NCBI GenBank assembly: GCA_900696465.1
Contig: CAADGE010000035.1
Location: forward strand, 294,776-358,775
Length of the DNA stretch: 64,000 nucleotides
DNA from: an uncultured Planctomycetota bacterium
Lineage (GTDB): Bacteria; Planctomycetota; Phycisphaerae; UBA1845; UTPLA1
Direction of reading: 5' to 3'
Position numbers and translations under genes: made by a program
Shown here: positions 49,218 to 59,129 of the stretch, one piece after another
How the letters are laid out: every line of letters begins with the position of its first letter
Position numbering within the stretch: the first letter of the stretch is position 1
The notes under the pieces: generated by a model
The model's input: the letters and a program-made list of their open reading frames with translations, nothing else
Database searches by the model: none
What the model was told of the DNA's origin: nothing

Positions 49218-52200
49218 ATGAAGAGGCAAACCGTGCTTTTCGCCGCGTTTTGCACGATCGCGTGTTTGAGCATGCTGATTCCTACAGCATCGCTCCGAGC
49301 CGCTGATGGCGGTTCTCCCGACAGTCTGGACAACATCGGCAAGGCCGAGGGCATGCGCATCAAGCAGGCCTACCCGGCGATCATTCCGGATTTCGCGGCG
49401 ATCGAGCCGGGCGCGCGGCCTCGCGACGGCGTCACCTGCGAAACCGCGCCCTGCGAGATCATCGTCTATTCGAACAGCGGCGGCACCAGCGCGACCGTCT
49501 TCGGTGATCAGGGTGGCGTCCCTCTCTACGACGACATCACCATGATCGGCCAGGATCGCTTCATCTGCCGGATCTCGCTGATCGTAGGCGGCATCAACAA
49601 CAGCGGCGGCACGATTCCGATGACGCTCACGATTCGCAATGGAAACATCAACCCCGACTGTCCCGACAGCCCGAATTCCATCATCCTCTTTCAGACCGAT
49701 GTGGACCTTCCGCTGACCAACCCGTTCAATGTTATTTCCGTCTCATTCAATCCGCCGGTCTTTATTGACGCAGATTTCCTCTGGGTCGGTCTGAGCACCG
49801 CCGCGGAGCTGGGTGACAACGACGCATCGTGGTCAATCGCAGGTCCTGCTGAAGTCGGCTCCACCAGCGACCTTTTCGTGATCCCCAACGGCAACGGCGT
49901 CTGTACCTTCGGCGCCGGTGGCGACTACTTCTTCTTCGGCGGCAGCCCGATCGCCGGTATGGGCATCCAGATCGTCGCCAACCCCGGCCCTCCGGGCGCC
50001 TGCTGTCTTCGCGACGTTGACGCTGGTGGTGGCAATGCCCAGTGCGACGACGGTGTTGTCCGCTCGGCCTGTCTCGTCAGCACCGTAAACGTCTGGAAGC
50101 AGGGCGAGTGCGACGATTTTGGTTCCGATCCGCCTTGTACGCTTTGTATTTCCGACACGCAGGCCTGTGCAGGTGCGTCGCTTGAAGGCGAAGCCAACTG
50201 CACACCGGGCTACCGCGATCTGTTCAACCAGGGCTGTCTTGAGGCGCCCTTCAGTTTCTCGCCCATCTCCGTGCCTGGCGTGGTCTGCGGCACTTCCGGC
50301 AACTATGCCAGCTACTGCACGACCAACTCGCAGTGCGGCTCCGGCGCCACCTGCGACGTGCCCACCGAAACTTGCACCGCGATCAATGCGCGCGACAACG
50401 ACTGGTATCGCTTCGTTCTGACGCAGGATACCGAGGTGACGGTCCGGGCCACCGCCCGCTTCGCTCACGAAATCTCGCTCATGAACAACGGCGGCGTCAA
50501 TGCCAGCATCAACTGTCCGACCGCCGTTACCGCGTTCCTCGATTTCGACCGCGGTCCTGCCTGTTCCGAGATCGGCTTTACCCGCTGTCTCCCGCCCGGC
50601 GAGTGGATCATCCGCTACCGGCCGGATGTCTTTGCGGGCATCCCCTGCGGCACCAAGTATCGCATCGAGCTTACCGCGGCTTCCTGCTCGCTCGTGACCG
50701 GTGCCTGCTGTGATACCAGCATGGCCGGCTGCACGAACCTGGCTCAGATCGCCTGCACCGGTCGAAACGGTGTCTATCAGGGCGACGGCACCACCTGTGC
50801 CGTCGAAGGACTCGCCTGTCCGGGCGTGCCCGCGAACGACACCTGCACCACGGCGATCCAGCTTAGCGGCGTCTCGGTCAGCGTGACCTATGACTCGAGC
50901 TTCGCCAACAACACCCACATGGCCTATCACACCTCCGGTCCTCCGGACGTTCCGGACGTCTGCGCGGTCGGCCAGCCGGCCGGCCCGGCACCGGCGATCG
51001 TCGCCGACGTATACTACCGGTATCAGATCCCGACGATCTTCGATGGCAATCCGCAGAACGATGGCGACCTCGTCATCAGTGGTGTGGGTTCGACTTATAA
51101 CAGTTGGATCGTCGTCTATGGCGATCCATCAACGACCAACCCCTGCAACACTTCGCTGTGTTCGAGGGCCCAGGTTGCCTGCAACCAGTTTGCCCTTAAC
51201 GTTCCGACCGTCCCCGGCAAGGTCAACGGTGATGCTCACCTTGTTCTGCCGGTCCAGGCCGGAAGCCCGACGCTGTTTGGTCCGGGCGACTGCATCGTGA
51301 TCCGTGTCGGCGGAACGGGCGCTGCCCCCGCCGGCCGTGGCCCGGGTCGTTTGAATATCGACTTTATCCCGCGCTCGGCTCCGTACTCGCTGGATACAGG
51401 TCGATGCTGCTTCGATAACGGCACCTGCACGGTTTCACTGACCGAGGCCGCCTGTATCGGCGCCGGCGGTCGACCGCGCGGTCGCACCGACTTCAATCAG
51501 GGTGACCCGCTCGCACCGACCGAGCCCACGGCTGGTTGTGCGGCGACACCCTGTCCGGGTCCGGGCCAGGCCTGTTTCACGGCCTTGGACTTCAACGCCT
51601 TGGTGGGCAGTTCGGGAACGATCACTCGTGCTGTCAACCATGTTCTCTACTTTAAGTATGAGCTTCCGGCCAGCGGCGGTGTCGTCATCGACACCTGCGG
51701 TTCGGCCGGCAATACGAAGATGGCGGCCTACAGCCGCGTCGAGGACAGCCCCGGTCTGGGCGAACTTCATGGTGACTGCGACCTGGCGTCGCTCCTCGCC
51801 GTGAACGACAACTGCACCGTGACCAGCTCCTCGGCCGATGGCGCCCTGGCGACCTCGAGTTGCTACGGCGGTCTGAACGCCACCTTCGATTCGTGCTTCT
51901 GTCTGCAGGTCGGCAGCTCGCCGGCCCTTCAGCCCGGCAACATCATTTACATCGCGATCGGCGGCCCCGGCACCTCGGGCGGCGCTCCGATGTTCGGCGA
52001 TTCGCCGCGGCACATCTTCGATCCGGTCCTCAGTGATTTCGCCGGCACACTCACGTACCGGTTGAACATCACCACGGTCTCGAACTGCTTCGCCTGCTCA
52101 GCCACCTGTCCGGGCGGCGCTCAACAGGAAGGCGCCGACGCGATCTGTGCCGACACCAGCGATCCGGCACCGCAGGACCAGTGGAACGGTGGTTGCAGCA

Positions 52201-55052
52201 CGTCGCCGCCGGCCTTCAACGGCCCGTCGATCGACTGCAGCAGCGGACCGGTTCTCATCTGCGGCACGGCCGGAAACTATCGACGGCCCTTCCCCTGTGA
52301 CAACGCCCTCGACTGCCCGAACAACGCTCCCTGCAGCGGACCGGGCGGCTTCTGCATCGGCGCGACGCCCTTCGTCGCCCGCGATCAGGACTGGTACCGC
52401 ATCACGGTCGACCAGCCGTCGGTCATCCGATGGCGTGTCGTCGCTGCTGAGTTTGCGGCCCAGCTCGATATCTTCAGCGATCCGGATGACGACTGTGCAG
52501 GTCTCTTCGTCTTCGCCAGCGGAGACGTCGAGTTCGCCTGTGAGCCGCCGACCGGCACGCCGTCCAATCTTGAAGTTTCCGCTTCGGTCTGTGCAGGCAC
52601 CTACTACCTGCGCATCACCCCCGCGGTCTTCGGCGGTCTGGGCGAGACGAGCTGCAACGCCGAGTACGTCGTCGAGGCCTCCTGTCAACCGTTCGTCCAG
52701 CTCGCGACCTGCTGTCCGGGCGACATGAACGCCGACGGCAAGGTCAACGGTCTGGACATCCAGAAGTGGATCACCAGTCTGTTTGCGCCGCCGACGGCCT
52801 TCGACAGCTTCCTCGGCTGCTTCGCGGCCAACTACTGCCGCGCGGACGTCAACAACGACGGCCTGATCGACCTGTCCGACCTGCCGGACTTCGTCGATCT
52901 GCTCGTCACGGTCAACAAGCCGGTTTGTACGCTCGGTGCGGACTGCTCCGACCCGGCGACCAGCCAGCAGCCGTTCGATTCGACCGGCGTGACCGTCAGC
53001 GATCTGGACAATCTCGCCGATGCCAGGGCAGCCGAGTGCTTCCGGCCTTCGGAGTCGGGTCAGATCACCACCGTCTGCTGGTGGGGTACCTACCTGACGC
53101 TGGCGGGCTCTGCCTGTCCGGCCGAACCGGATTGCTTCCAGATTACCTTCTACCAGCCGCGATCCGGCTGCAGCCCGGGTCTCGACAATCGCTGTCCGAG
53201 TCTGAGCGTCATCGGTCCGGGCAAGCAGTACGTTGCTGATGTGACCCGCGTGGCCTCCGGTGGCATCATCGTGCCGGCCGGCATCGTCACCGAGTTCTTC
53301 TACACGGCGACCCTGCCCACCCCGATCAGCGTCGTGGCCGGTCAGTGCTACTGGATGGAGATCCTCAACAACACGCCGCCCAACGACGTGACCGGTTGTC
53401 TGTGGAACTGGGAACAGTCTCCGCAGGGTGACACCCGCCACGCGTGGATTAACGGCAACTCACCTCCCGGCGAAATGCCGACCAACTACAACGACTGCAC
53501 GGTCCGTACCCGTGACTTGGCCTTCAGTCTGAACCTTCGCATTGCGAAGGACGGCTGCAGCAAGCCGCTCGGTCGCTGCTGCTACGATCCGCTGCCGCTC
53601 GGTGGCGTGATCTGTGCGACGACCACGGAAGACGACTGCGTCTACCTGCGGAATGGTCAGTGGTCGGACGGCGGCACCTGCACGCCGATCAATCCGCCGT
53701 GCGTGGTCGGTCGCTGCTGCTACCTGGATGGCTTCGGCGATACCCAGTGCGCCAGCACGGTGCAGTCGGCTTGTATCGCGGCGGGTGGTCTGTGGACGGA
53801 AGCCGCAAGCTGCCCGTGCCCGACCGGTCGCTGCTGCGTCGGCAACATCTGCTCCGACAACCGCACGGAGATCTCCTGTCTGGCAGAAGGTGGTATCTGG
53901 GGACAGGGTCAAACCTGTTCGTCGCCTTGCCCGACGGGTATCTGCAACAACATCGGTCGCTGTCAGCTTCCGCATGTCGTGAGCGGCCTCCAGCAGGGCG
54001 CCTACGTCAGCGATGATGACGACCTCATCACCGTGGCCGACGACTTCCGCCCGGTCTTCACGTCCGGTCTGAACTACGTCGACCAGATCTGCTTCCGCGG
54101 GTTCCACCGCCAGGGAACGCTGGATTGCAGCCCGCTGGCCGAGTCCGAGACTTTCCGAATCACCTACTACGGTACTAGCGGCAACCTGCCGAATACCTCG
54201 GTGATCATCGGTGGTCCGTTCAACGTGACGCCGCTCAAGAGCCAGCCGGTGCCCTCCGAGGGTGTCGTCGGCGGAAGCATCCAGTACCAGTACGAGGCGT
54301 TCCACACGCCTGTACCGGTCACGGCCAACCAGTGCTACTGGGTCGAGATTGTGAACACCACGCCCAACGCGGCCTGTGTCTTCCTCTGGTCAACGTCCAA
54401 CGAAGGCGGCAACCTCCGTGCGGCGATCCGCAAGACCGGCGGTGCCAATGCCTTCCCGTACCAGATGGTCGACCGAGACCTGTCCTTCTGTCTGGGTCCG
54501 GTGAATCTGACCAGTACGTCGTGTCCGTTCACGGCTCCGGCGGCTCCGCCGAATAATCAGTGTCTCAACGCGACGCTGCTCGGCACCGGTCCGGTTGCTA
54601 ACGTACTTGGCACGACCATCGGCGCGACCAAGGAGCCGAACGCGGCTACGGGTTGCGGTGAGTCGGCCACGGCCGCGGACGTGTACTACCTGTGGAATCA
54701 GGGTCCAGTGGCGCGAACCACCGTGTTCACGCTCTGCTCGCTGGATACAACCTTCGATACCGTGATCGGTGTGCACCGAACCACGGGTACCAACGTTCCG
54801 CCGGGCGGCTGTCCGCCGACCGGTGTCACGCTGGCGGCCGCGCTGGGCGGATGCAACGAGGACAGCAATGCGTGCCCTGCGACCTTCGGATCGAACGTTC
54901 TGTTCTTCCAGGGACGCCAGTCGCGCGTGCAGATCGGTGCGGCGAACCTGCCGGCCAACGGCCAATTCCTCATCCGCATCACGGGTACCGCCAAGGGCGG
55001 CCCGAGCAACAACCCGCCGAACGGCCACTTCCGCCTGAACATTACACAGTAA
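49218..55052 (+). CDS. Giant secreted cysteine-rich protein with internal dockerin-like module
   Basis: The ATG at 49218 follows AAGGAG and AGGATC and starts a signal peptide (cleavage near residue 28). The 1944-residue protein is built of beta-rich modules separated by cysteine-rich linkers of the form G-x-CC...C...C...GG-x-W...C. At least six linkers lie near residues 257, 495, 727, 1452, 1497 and 1535. Residues about 1169-1231 are a dockerin-like pair of calcium loops (DMNADGKVNGLDIQ and DVNNDGLIDLSDL), placed internally instead of at the end. The C-terminal 170 residues form a further module with many Asp/Asn and Thr. The protein would be exported and disulfide-rich, probably extracellular matrix or surface. 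No catalytic domain was found. Confidence 0.85.
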   Translation: MKRQTVLFAAFCTIACLSMLIPTASLRAADGGSPDSLDNIGKAEGMRIKQAYPAIIPDFAAIEPGARPRDGVTCETAPCEIIVYSNSGGTSATVFGDQGGVPLYDDITMIGQDRFICRISLIVGGINNSGGTIPMTLTIRNGNINPDCPDSPNSIILFQTDVDLPLTNPFNVISVSFNPPVFIDADFLWVGLSTAAELGDNDASWSIAGPAEVGSTSDLFVIPNGNGVCTFGAGGDYFFFGGSPIAGMGIQIVANPGPPGACCLRDVDAGGGNAQCDDGVVRSACLVSTVNVWKQGECDDFGSDPPCTLCISDTQACAGASLEGEANCTPGYRDLFNQGCLEAPFSFSPISVPGVVCGTSGNYASYCTTNSQCGSGATCDVPTETCTAINARDNDWYRFVLTQDTEVTVRATARFAHEISLMNNGGVNASINCPTAVTAFLDFDRGPACSEIGFTRCLPPGEWIIRYRPDVFAGIPCGTKYRIELTAASCSLVTGACCDTSMAGCTNLAQIACTGRNGVYQGDGTTCAVEGLACPGVPANDTCTTAIQLSGVSVSVTYDSSFANNTHMAYHTSGPPDVPDVCAVGQPAGPAPAIVADVYYRYQIPTIFDGNPQNDGDLVISGVGSTYNSWIVVYGDPSTTNPCNTSLCSRAQVACNQFALNVPTVPGKVNGDAHLVLPVQAGSPTLFGPGDCIVIRVGGTGAAPAGRGPGRLNIDFIPRSAPYSLDTGRCCFDNGTCTVSLTEAACIGAGGRPRGRTDFNQGDPLAPTEPTAGCAATPCPGPGQACFTALDFNALVGSSGTITRAVNHVLYFKYELPASGGVVIDTCGSAGNTKMAAYSRVEDSPGLGELHGDCDLASLLAVNDNCTVTSSSADGALATSSCYGGLNATFDSCFCLQVGSSPALQPGNIIYIAIGGPGTSGGAPMFGDSPRHIFDPVLSDFAGTLTYRLNITTVSNCFACSATCPGGAQQEGADAICADTSDPAPQDQWNGGCSTSPPAFNGPSIDCSSGPVLICGTAGNYRRPFPCDNALDCPNNAPCSGPGGFCIGATPFVARDQDWYRITVDQPSVIRWRVVAAEFAAQLDIFSDPDDDCAGLFVFASGDVEFACEPPTGTPSNLEVSASVCAGTYYLRITPAVFGGLGETSCNAEYVVEASCQPFVQLATCCPGDMNADGKVNGLDIQKWITSLFAPPTAFDSFLGCFAANYCRADVNNDGLIDLSDLPDFVDLLVTVNKPVCTLGADCSDPATSQQPFDSTGVTVSDLDNLADARAAECFRPSESGQITTVCWWGTYLTLAGSACPAEPDCFQITFYQPRSGCSPGLDNRCPSLSVIGPGKQYVADVTRVASGGIIVPAGIVTEFFYTATLPTPISVVAGQCYWMEILNNTPPNDVTGCLWNWEQSPQGDTRHAWINGNSPPGEMPTNYNDCTVRTRDLAFSLNLRIAKDGCSKPLGRCCYDPLPLGGVICATTTEDDCVYLRNGQWSDGGTCTPINPPCVVGRCCYLDGFGDTQCASTVQSACIAAGGLWTEAASCPCPTGRCCVGNICSDNRTEISCLAEGGIWGQGQTCSSPCPTGICNNIGRCQLPHVVSGLQQGAYVSDDDDLITVADDFRPVFTSGLNYVDQICFRGFHRQGTLDCSPLAESETFRITYYGTSGNLPNTSVIIGGPFNVTPLKSQPVPSEGVVGGSIQYQYEAFHTPVPVTANQCYWVEIVNTTPNAACVFLWSTSNEGGNLRAAIRKTGGANAFPYQMVDRDLSFCLGPVNLTSTSCPFTAPAAPPNNQCLNATLLGTGPVANVLGTTIGATKEPNAATGCGESATAADVYYLWNQGPVARTTVFTLCSLDTTFDTVIGVHRTTGTNVPPGGCPPTGVTLAAALGGCNEDSNACPATFGSNVLFFQGRQSRVQIGAANLPANGQFLIRITGTAKGGPSNNPPNGHFRLNITQ

Positions 55053-55085
55053 GTTCAGACGAAGCGTTCGTGTGATAGTTAACCC

Positions 55086-55131
55086 ATCGGCCCCTGGCGC
55101 GACATGCGTCAGGGGCCGATTCTTTTTTTTT
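55086..55131 (+). terminator. Rho-independent terminator after the giant gene
   Basis: A stem of 11 perfect pairs (55086-55096 with 55110-55120), extended by inner pairs, is followed by TCTTTTTTTTT. It lies 34 bp after the stop of the giant protein gene. Confidence 0.9.
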
Positions 55132-55146
55132 ACACGCCGGGAGGGT

Positions 55147-55599
55147 TCACTGCACCGCCGAACGACCGTCCGCGTCTTCACCGTGCAGCGATTGCTTGAA
55201 AGGATCGTACAACATCTCAATGGCAAAAAGCCGCGACGGATCAATCCGAACATGTCGCGTCTCGAGGTCTTCAAGTGCCGGACGGATGGCATCGCGAACC
55301 TGTTCGATCAGTGCCGGTATGCGGACCCCCATGAAGACCTCCGGCAGACCCTCGAACAGTTCCTGACACGATACAAAAACCTGGCGCACGCCGATCGCCC
55401 GGCCGCGCCGAAGCAGCTCCAGCGTGACCGCCGCCTGAATGATCGCTCGATAAAATCGCTCACGCAACGGGTGCCGCACCTGGCTCCAGATTTCTTCCCA
55501 CGCGTCGTGGGCCTCGAAGTACTGCCCCTCATTGAAAAGGCGCACGCCCTCCAGCCAGATGCGGCGCTCTGATTCCAGCGGCAAATCAGTCGGCGGCAT
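55147..55599 (-). CDS. DUF309 family protein
   Basis: The protein carries the family motif LFNEGQYFEAHDAWEEIWSQV (about 18-38), typical of the helical DUF309 domain. I chose the ATG at 55599 (150 residues). An ATG at 55668 overlaps the upstream cysteine synthase gene by 20 bp and would add 23 poorly fitting residues. Function is unknown; DUF309 proteins are small cytoplasmic helical bundles. It follows cysteine synthase on the same strand. Confidence 0.85.
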   Translation of the reverse strand: MPPTDLPLESERRIWLEGVRLFNEGQYFEAHDAWEEIWSQVRHPLRERFYRAIIQAAVTLELLRRGRAIGVRQVFVSCQELFEGLPEVFMGVRIPALIEQVRDAIRPALEDLETRHVRIDPSRLFAIEMLYDPFKQSLHGEDADGRSAVQ

Positions 55600-55648
55600 G
55601 ACGAAATTCAACCCCTGTGTCAATGATGCAAACGATGGCCAAGGGCAG

Positions 55649-56572
55649 TTATCCGCGCCGAAAGACATCTGTACTCAGGTATTTCAGACCGGAGTCGCAC
55701 ATCAGCGTCACCACGGTCGCGCCCGGCCCCAGTCGCTTTGCCACGTCAAGGGCGGCGAGGACATTGGCACCGGACGACGTTCCCGCGAACAGGCCTTCTT
55801 CGCGAGCGAGCCGCCTCGTCATCTCTTTCGCGTCGTTGGTGCGAATCGGCAGAATCTCATCGACCAGCTTCGGCTCCCAGAGCGGCGGTGTGTAGCCGAT
55901 GCCGACGCCTTCAATCTTATGCGCTCCCGGTGCACCGCCCGAGAGCACCGCGGACTCCGCCGGCTCGACGATGACGATTTTGACACCGGGCTTGTATCGC
56001 CTGAGCACGGTGGACACGCCGCGCGAAGATGCCGCTGTGCCCACGCTGTGAACGAAGGCGTCGACGTTGCCTTGCGTCTGGGTCCAGATTTCCTCACCGA
56101 GTGGATAGTAGCCCGCGATGCTGTCCGCGTTGTTGAGCTGGTCGGTCCAGCAGGTATTCGGCTCGCGGCTCATTTCACGGGCCGTCGCGATCATGTCCTG
56201 TATGAGTGTTTTCGTCGTGCGGCCGCCCTCGCTGGGAACGAGCGTAAGTTCGGCGCCAAGAGCCGCCATGTGATCCAGCTTCTCCCGGCTGAATGCATCC
56301 GACGTAATGATCCTGATCTTGTATCCCTTCGCGGCGCAGACCATGGCCAGCGACGCTCCGGTGCTGCCGCCGGTGTATTCGATGACCGTGCCGCCCGGCT
56401 TGAGCCGCCCGTCGGCCTCGACCCGCGAGATGACAGCTACGGCCATCCGGTCCTTCATGCTGCCGGTCGGGTTTTCCCATTCGAGCTTGGCGAAGATGCG
56501 TGCGCAGCCCGGCGGGACGACCCTGCGCAGCTCGACGAGCGAGGTGTTACCGATGGCATGGAGGATGTCCAT
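55649..56572 (-). CDS. Cysteine synthase family PLP enzyme
   Basis: The 307-residue protein starts at the ATG at 56572, giving the family-typical DILHAIGNTSLVEL. The Schiff-base lysine lies in NPTGSMKDRMA (about 33-43), the substrate loop in EYTGGSTGASLA (about 64-75), and the PLP phosphate-binding loop follows near 170-180 (GTAASSRG). These motifs fit fold-type II O-acetylserine sulfhydrylase/cystathionine beta-synthase-like enzymes. Its length is that of CysK/CysM, without the CBS regulatory domains. The thiol donor and acceptor are not certain. Confidence 0.88.
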   Translation of the reverse strand: MDILHAIGNTSLVELRRVVPPGCARIFAKLEWENPTGSMKDRMAVAVISRVEADGRLKPGGTVIEYTGGSTGASLAMVCAAKGYKIRIITSDAFSREKLDHMAALGAELTLVPSEGGRTTKTLIQDMIATAREMSREPNTCWTDQLNNADSIAGYYPLGEEIWTQTQGNVDAFVHSVGTAASSRGVSTVLRRYKPGVKIVIVEPAESAVLSGGAPGAHKIEGVGIGYTPPLWEPKLVDEILPIRTNDAKEMTRRLAREEGLFAGTSSGANVLAALDVAKRLGPGATVVTLMCDSGLKYLSTDVFRRG

Positions 56573-56729
56573 TCGAAGACCAAGTAGAAAGGAGTTCCCT
56601 GCGTCTCGCAACGGCCTGTCACCAGGGGTCATTCCAGACCGGCCTTGGCGATCATCTCCAGTGCAGAACGATCGACCTCGCGATGCATCCGGCCGGGCGC
56701 GGGACCGTGCGGCCTGTTATACTGCACGG

Positions 56730-57263
56730 ATGGACCCGTTGAAGATTTATGAATATCTGACCCGGACACGCGAGCGCGTTCTCGAAGCGATCCGACCGCT
56801 CTCGCCGGAACAGTATCATCACACTTTCCACTTCGGTCTCAAGACAATTGGCTCAACACTCTCGCACATCATGATTTCCGAATGGTACTACATCGAGCGA
56901 CTCGAAGGCCGGCCGGTGCCGCCCTACGACGAGTGGCCGATCAAGTACGAGAACCCGCCGACGTTCGACGTCATCGAGCAGACGTGGCGAGCACAGACGG
57001 CCCGTGTCCGCGCGGCGCTTGCCACCGAGCGCAACTGGAATCGCAAGATCACGTATCTGAGCTTTCCCGATGACCACGGCAGGCGCTTCCACATCACCGC
57101 AACGGCGGGCGATTTCTTCACTCAACTTGCTCTGCACGAAGTGCATCACCGCGCGCAGCTCATGGCCATGCTTCGCGAACTGGGCGATGCCGTGCCGCCG
57201 CTTCAGGACCTGGACTACAACGAAATGATGTTCGAGCGGCAGGAAGCATCGCAGCACTTGTAA
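56730..57263 (+). CDS. DinB-like protein
   Basis: The 177-residue protein has the DinB/YfiT four-helix layout. Metal-ligand histidines are in TIGSTLSHIMISEWYY (about 35-50) and near the C-terminus in LHEVHHRAQLMAM (about 136-148). DinB-superfamily proteins include thiol-dependent transferases and metal-binding stress proteins; no specific role is clear here. It is convergent with the TolC-like gene (12-bp gap) and divergent from cysteine synthase. Confidence 0.85.
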   Translation: MDPLKIYEYLTRTRERVLEAIRPLSPEQYHHTFHFGLKTIGSTLSHIMISEWYYIERLEGRPVPPYDEWPIKYENPPTFDVIEQTWRAQTARVRAALATERNWNRKITYLSFPDDHGRRFHITATAGDFFTQLALHEVHHRAQLMAMLRELGDAVPPLQDLDYNEMMFERQEASQHL

Positions 57264-57275
57264 TCCCATCCGGAA

Positions 57276-59129
57276 CTAGTCGAACCGGGCCTCCAGGACG
57301 TCAACTTTGGAGTAGCCCAGCAACGTGCCGGTGGCGTAAGCGAGATCGATGAGTGCGACCTGATAAGCGACGATGGCGCTCACCTCGCGCGACTGGGCAT
57401 CGCCTAATTGCGCCAGCGCCTCGAAGACTTCCCGCATCGTTCGCGTACCCTCGTCGAACTGCTTTCGCTCTGCGTCATAATTGACGCCGGCGGCGATGAC
57501 GGTTTGCCGCGCGGCAAGCATGCGCTGCCAGTTCTGATTGAGCACGTCGAGCGCATCATACACTTCCTGTCGAATGGAGAGTTCCCGTGCGGATCGGGTC
57601 GCGAGCCGCTGCGTTCGCGTCAGAACGGCGCGGCGAAGCTGAGATTTACGTAGTTCGTTCGTGACAGGAATCTCTCCACGTATGCCGACGGCGAAGTCGC
57701 CCTTGTCAAAGTCCCAGGCATTCTGCCAGGCCGTGCCGAAGGAGCCGCCTCGATCAAGCAGGCCATACTCAAAGTCAAGGGTGATCAACGGCAGTGTCTG
57801 ATTCTTCGCAAATTCGATTCGCAAGTCATCGGCTGCGACCGCCAGTTCAATCTCCAGCATTTCCATGCGATTCGTCACTGCCTCGCGCACCAGCGTATCG
57901 GCGCTCAGCTCGTAGAGCAGCAGACGCGGCGGCGTCGCACTGAGAAGGCGTGTTGGCGAGTTGAGGTCGAGACCCTCGATGTTCAGGATTCGCTTGAGAT
58001 CGCGCTCGGCGATGCGCTCGGTGGTCTCGGCAATGATCAGCGACTCCAATTGCTGGGCCACACCAACTTCCGCACGGATGACCTCGATGGCCGGTATCAG
58101 GCCCTCCTGCGTGCGCTTCTGTACGATTTCCAGGTTCTTTTCTGCAAGGTCGATCAGGCGGCGCCGAATCTCCAGCAGCTCGCGCGCGCCGTAGAGCTTC
58201 CAGTAGGCCTTTTCCGCGGCAGCGAGCAGGCGAATCGCCACCAGCTTGGTCCTGGCGATGCTCGATTTCTCTCCCAGCCGGGCGATGCGAATGGCGGCCG
58301 TGTTGACATCGACGCCGGCGTTACGCAGCAGCGGCTGGCTCAACGAGAAACGCGTCGCGGCAATGCTCTGATCCGAGGAGAACGGTGACAGCTTGTTGTC
58401 CTGATCGTAGTACTGGCCGAGACGAAGTGTGGCGCCGGTCGGAAGCGGTACGAGCAAGCCCAGATCAGCGTCGAAGCTCTCCTTGCGCTGCGCGACCTCG
58501 GTCAACTTGACGGTCGAACCATCCGTCAGCCCCTGCTCGGATTTCGATTCCCCCGATTTCCCGCCCTTGTCGCCCGACAGGCCCTTTTCAAATGTCTTGA
58601 TGGCCTTGTCGAGCGAAGTACTTTTCTCGGAGAGCTGAACGACATCGCCGTCCAGCTCGGGCAGATCCTGCTTCTTGTAGCGTGCACCGACCATGATGGC
58701 GGCGTCGAATCTGGCTTCCTCTTCACTGATTCTCGTTCGAGAGATTTCCGGGTCGAGCATGTAGATGGCGAGATCGAGGTTATTACCAAGCACGTGTCGT
58801 CGAATCTCCTCAATCGTAAGTTCCATCGAGGACGGAACGGGCTGTGTGCTTGCATCAGACTGCTTCATTTGCTCGAGCCCCTCGTCGATGGTAAGGGGCT
58901 TCGTACTCGACTTCGCCTCAAGCCGTGCCAGGTCGATGTTGCGCAGCCGGGTCTCAAGCTTCTTTTCGAATGCGGGATCCAGTTCACCTCGCCAGAGCGA
59001 GCATCCTGCAACGGGCGCGAGCAGGACGGCCGCAGCGAATGTCTGCGTTAGGAACGCGCAAGCGAACGAACGTCGTCGCCATGCGTGTGCGCGACGCCCC
59101 AGCTTGAGCTTCGCCTCCGACACGATCAC
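57276..59129 (-). CDS. TolC-family outer membrane lipoprotein
   Basis: The 617-residue protein has a signal peptide with lipobox VAGC (Cys43) and the long periodic helical structure of TolC-type channels: two similar helical-hairpin halves with Leu/Ala-rich heptads. The lipidated form resembles OprM/NodT-type channels. An acidic/polar insertion lies near residues 170-210 (SGDKGGKSGESKSEQG). The gene overlaps the HlyD-like gene by 4 bp and is last in an operon with the ABC exporter and the HPF-like gene. Together they can form a continuous export channel from cytoplasm to outside. Confidence 0.88.
   Translation of the reverse strand: MIVSEAKLKLGRRAHAWRRRSFACAFLTQTFAAAVLLAPVAGCSLWRGELDPAFEKKLETRLRNIDLARLEAKSSTKPLTIDEGLEQMKQSDASTQPVPSSMELTIEEIRRHVLGNNLDLAIYMLDPEISRTRISEEEARFDAAIMVGARYKKQDLPELDGDVVQLSEKSTSLDKAIKTFEKGLSGDKGGKSGESKSEQGLTDGSTVKLTEVAQRKESFDADLGLLVPLPTGATLRLGQYYDQDNKLSPFSSDQSIAATRFSLSQPLLRNAGVDVNTAAIRIARLGEKSSIARTKLVAIRLLAAAEKAYWKLYGARELLEIRRRLIDLAEKNLEIVQKRTQEGLIPAIEVIRAEVGVAQQLESLIIAETTERIAERDLKRILNIEGLDLNSPTRLLSATPPRLLLYELSADTLVREAVTNRMEMLEIELAVAADDLRIEFAKNQTLPLITLDFEYGLLDRGGSFGTAWQNAWDFDKGDFAVGIRGEIPVTNELRKSQLRRAVLTRTQRLATRSARELSIRQEVYDALDVLNQNWQRMLAARQTVIAAGVNYDAERKQFDEGTRTMREVFEALAQLGDAQSREVSAIVAYQVALIDLAYATGTLLGYSKVDVLEARFD

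Noticed and set aside
49833..53441. Several minus-strand frames across the giant secreted protein
   Set aside because: They are antisense to a continuous 1944-codon gene with signal peptide and repeats, and are Arg/Ala/Gly-rich by-products.
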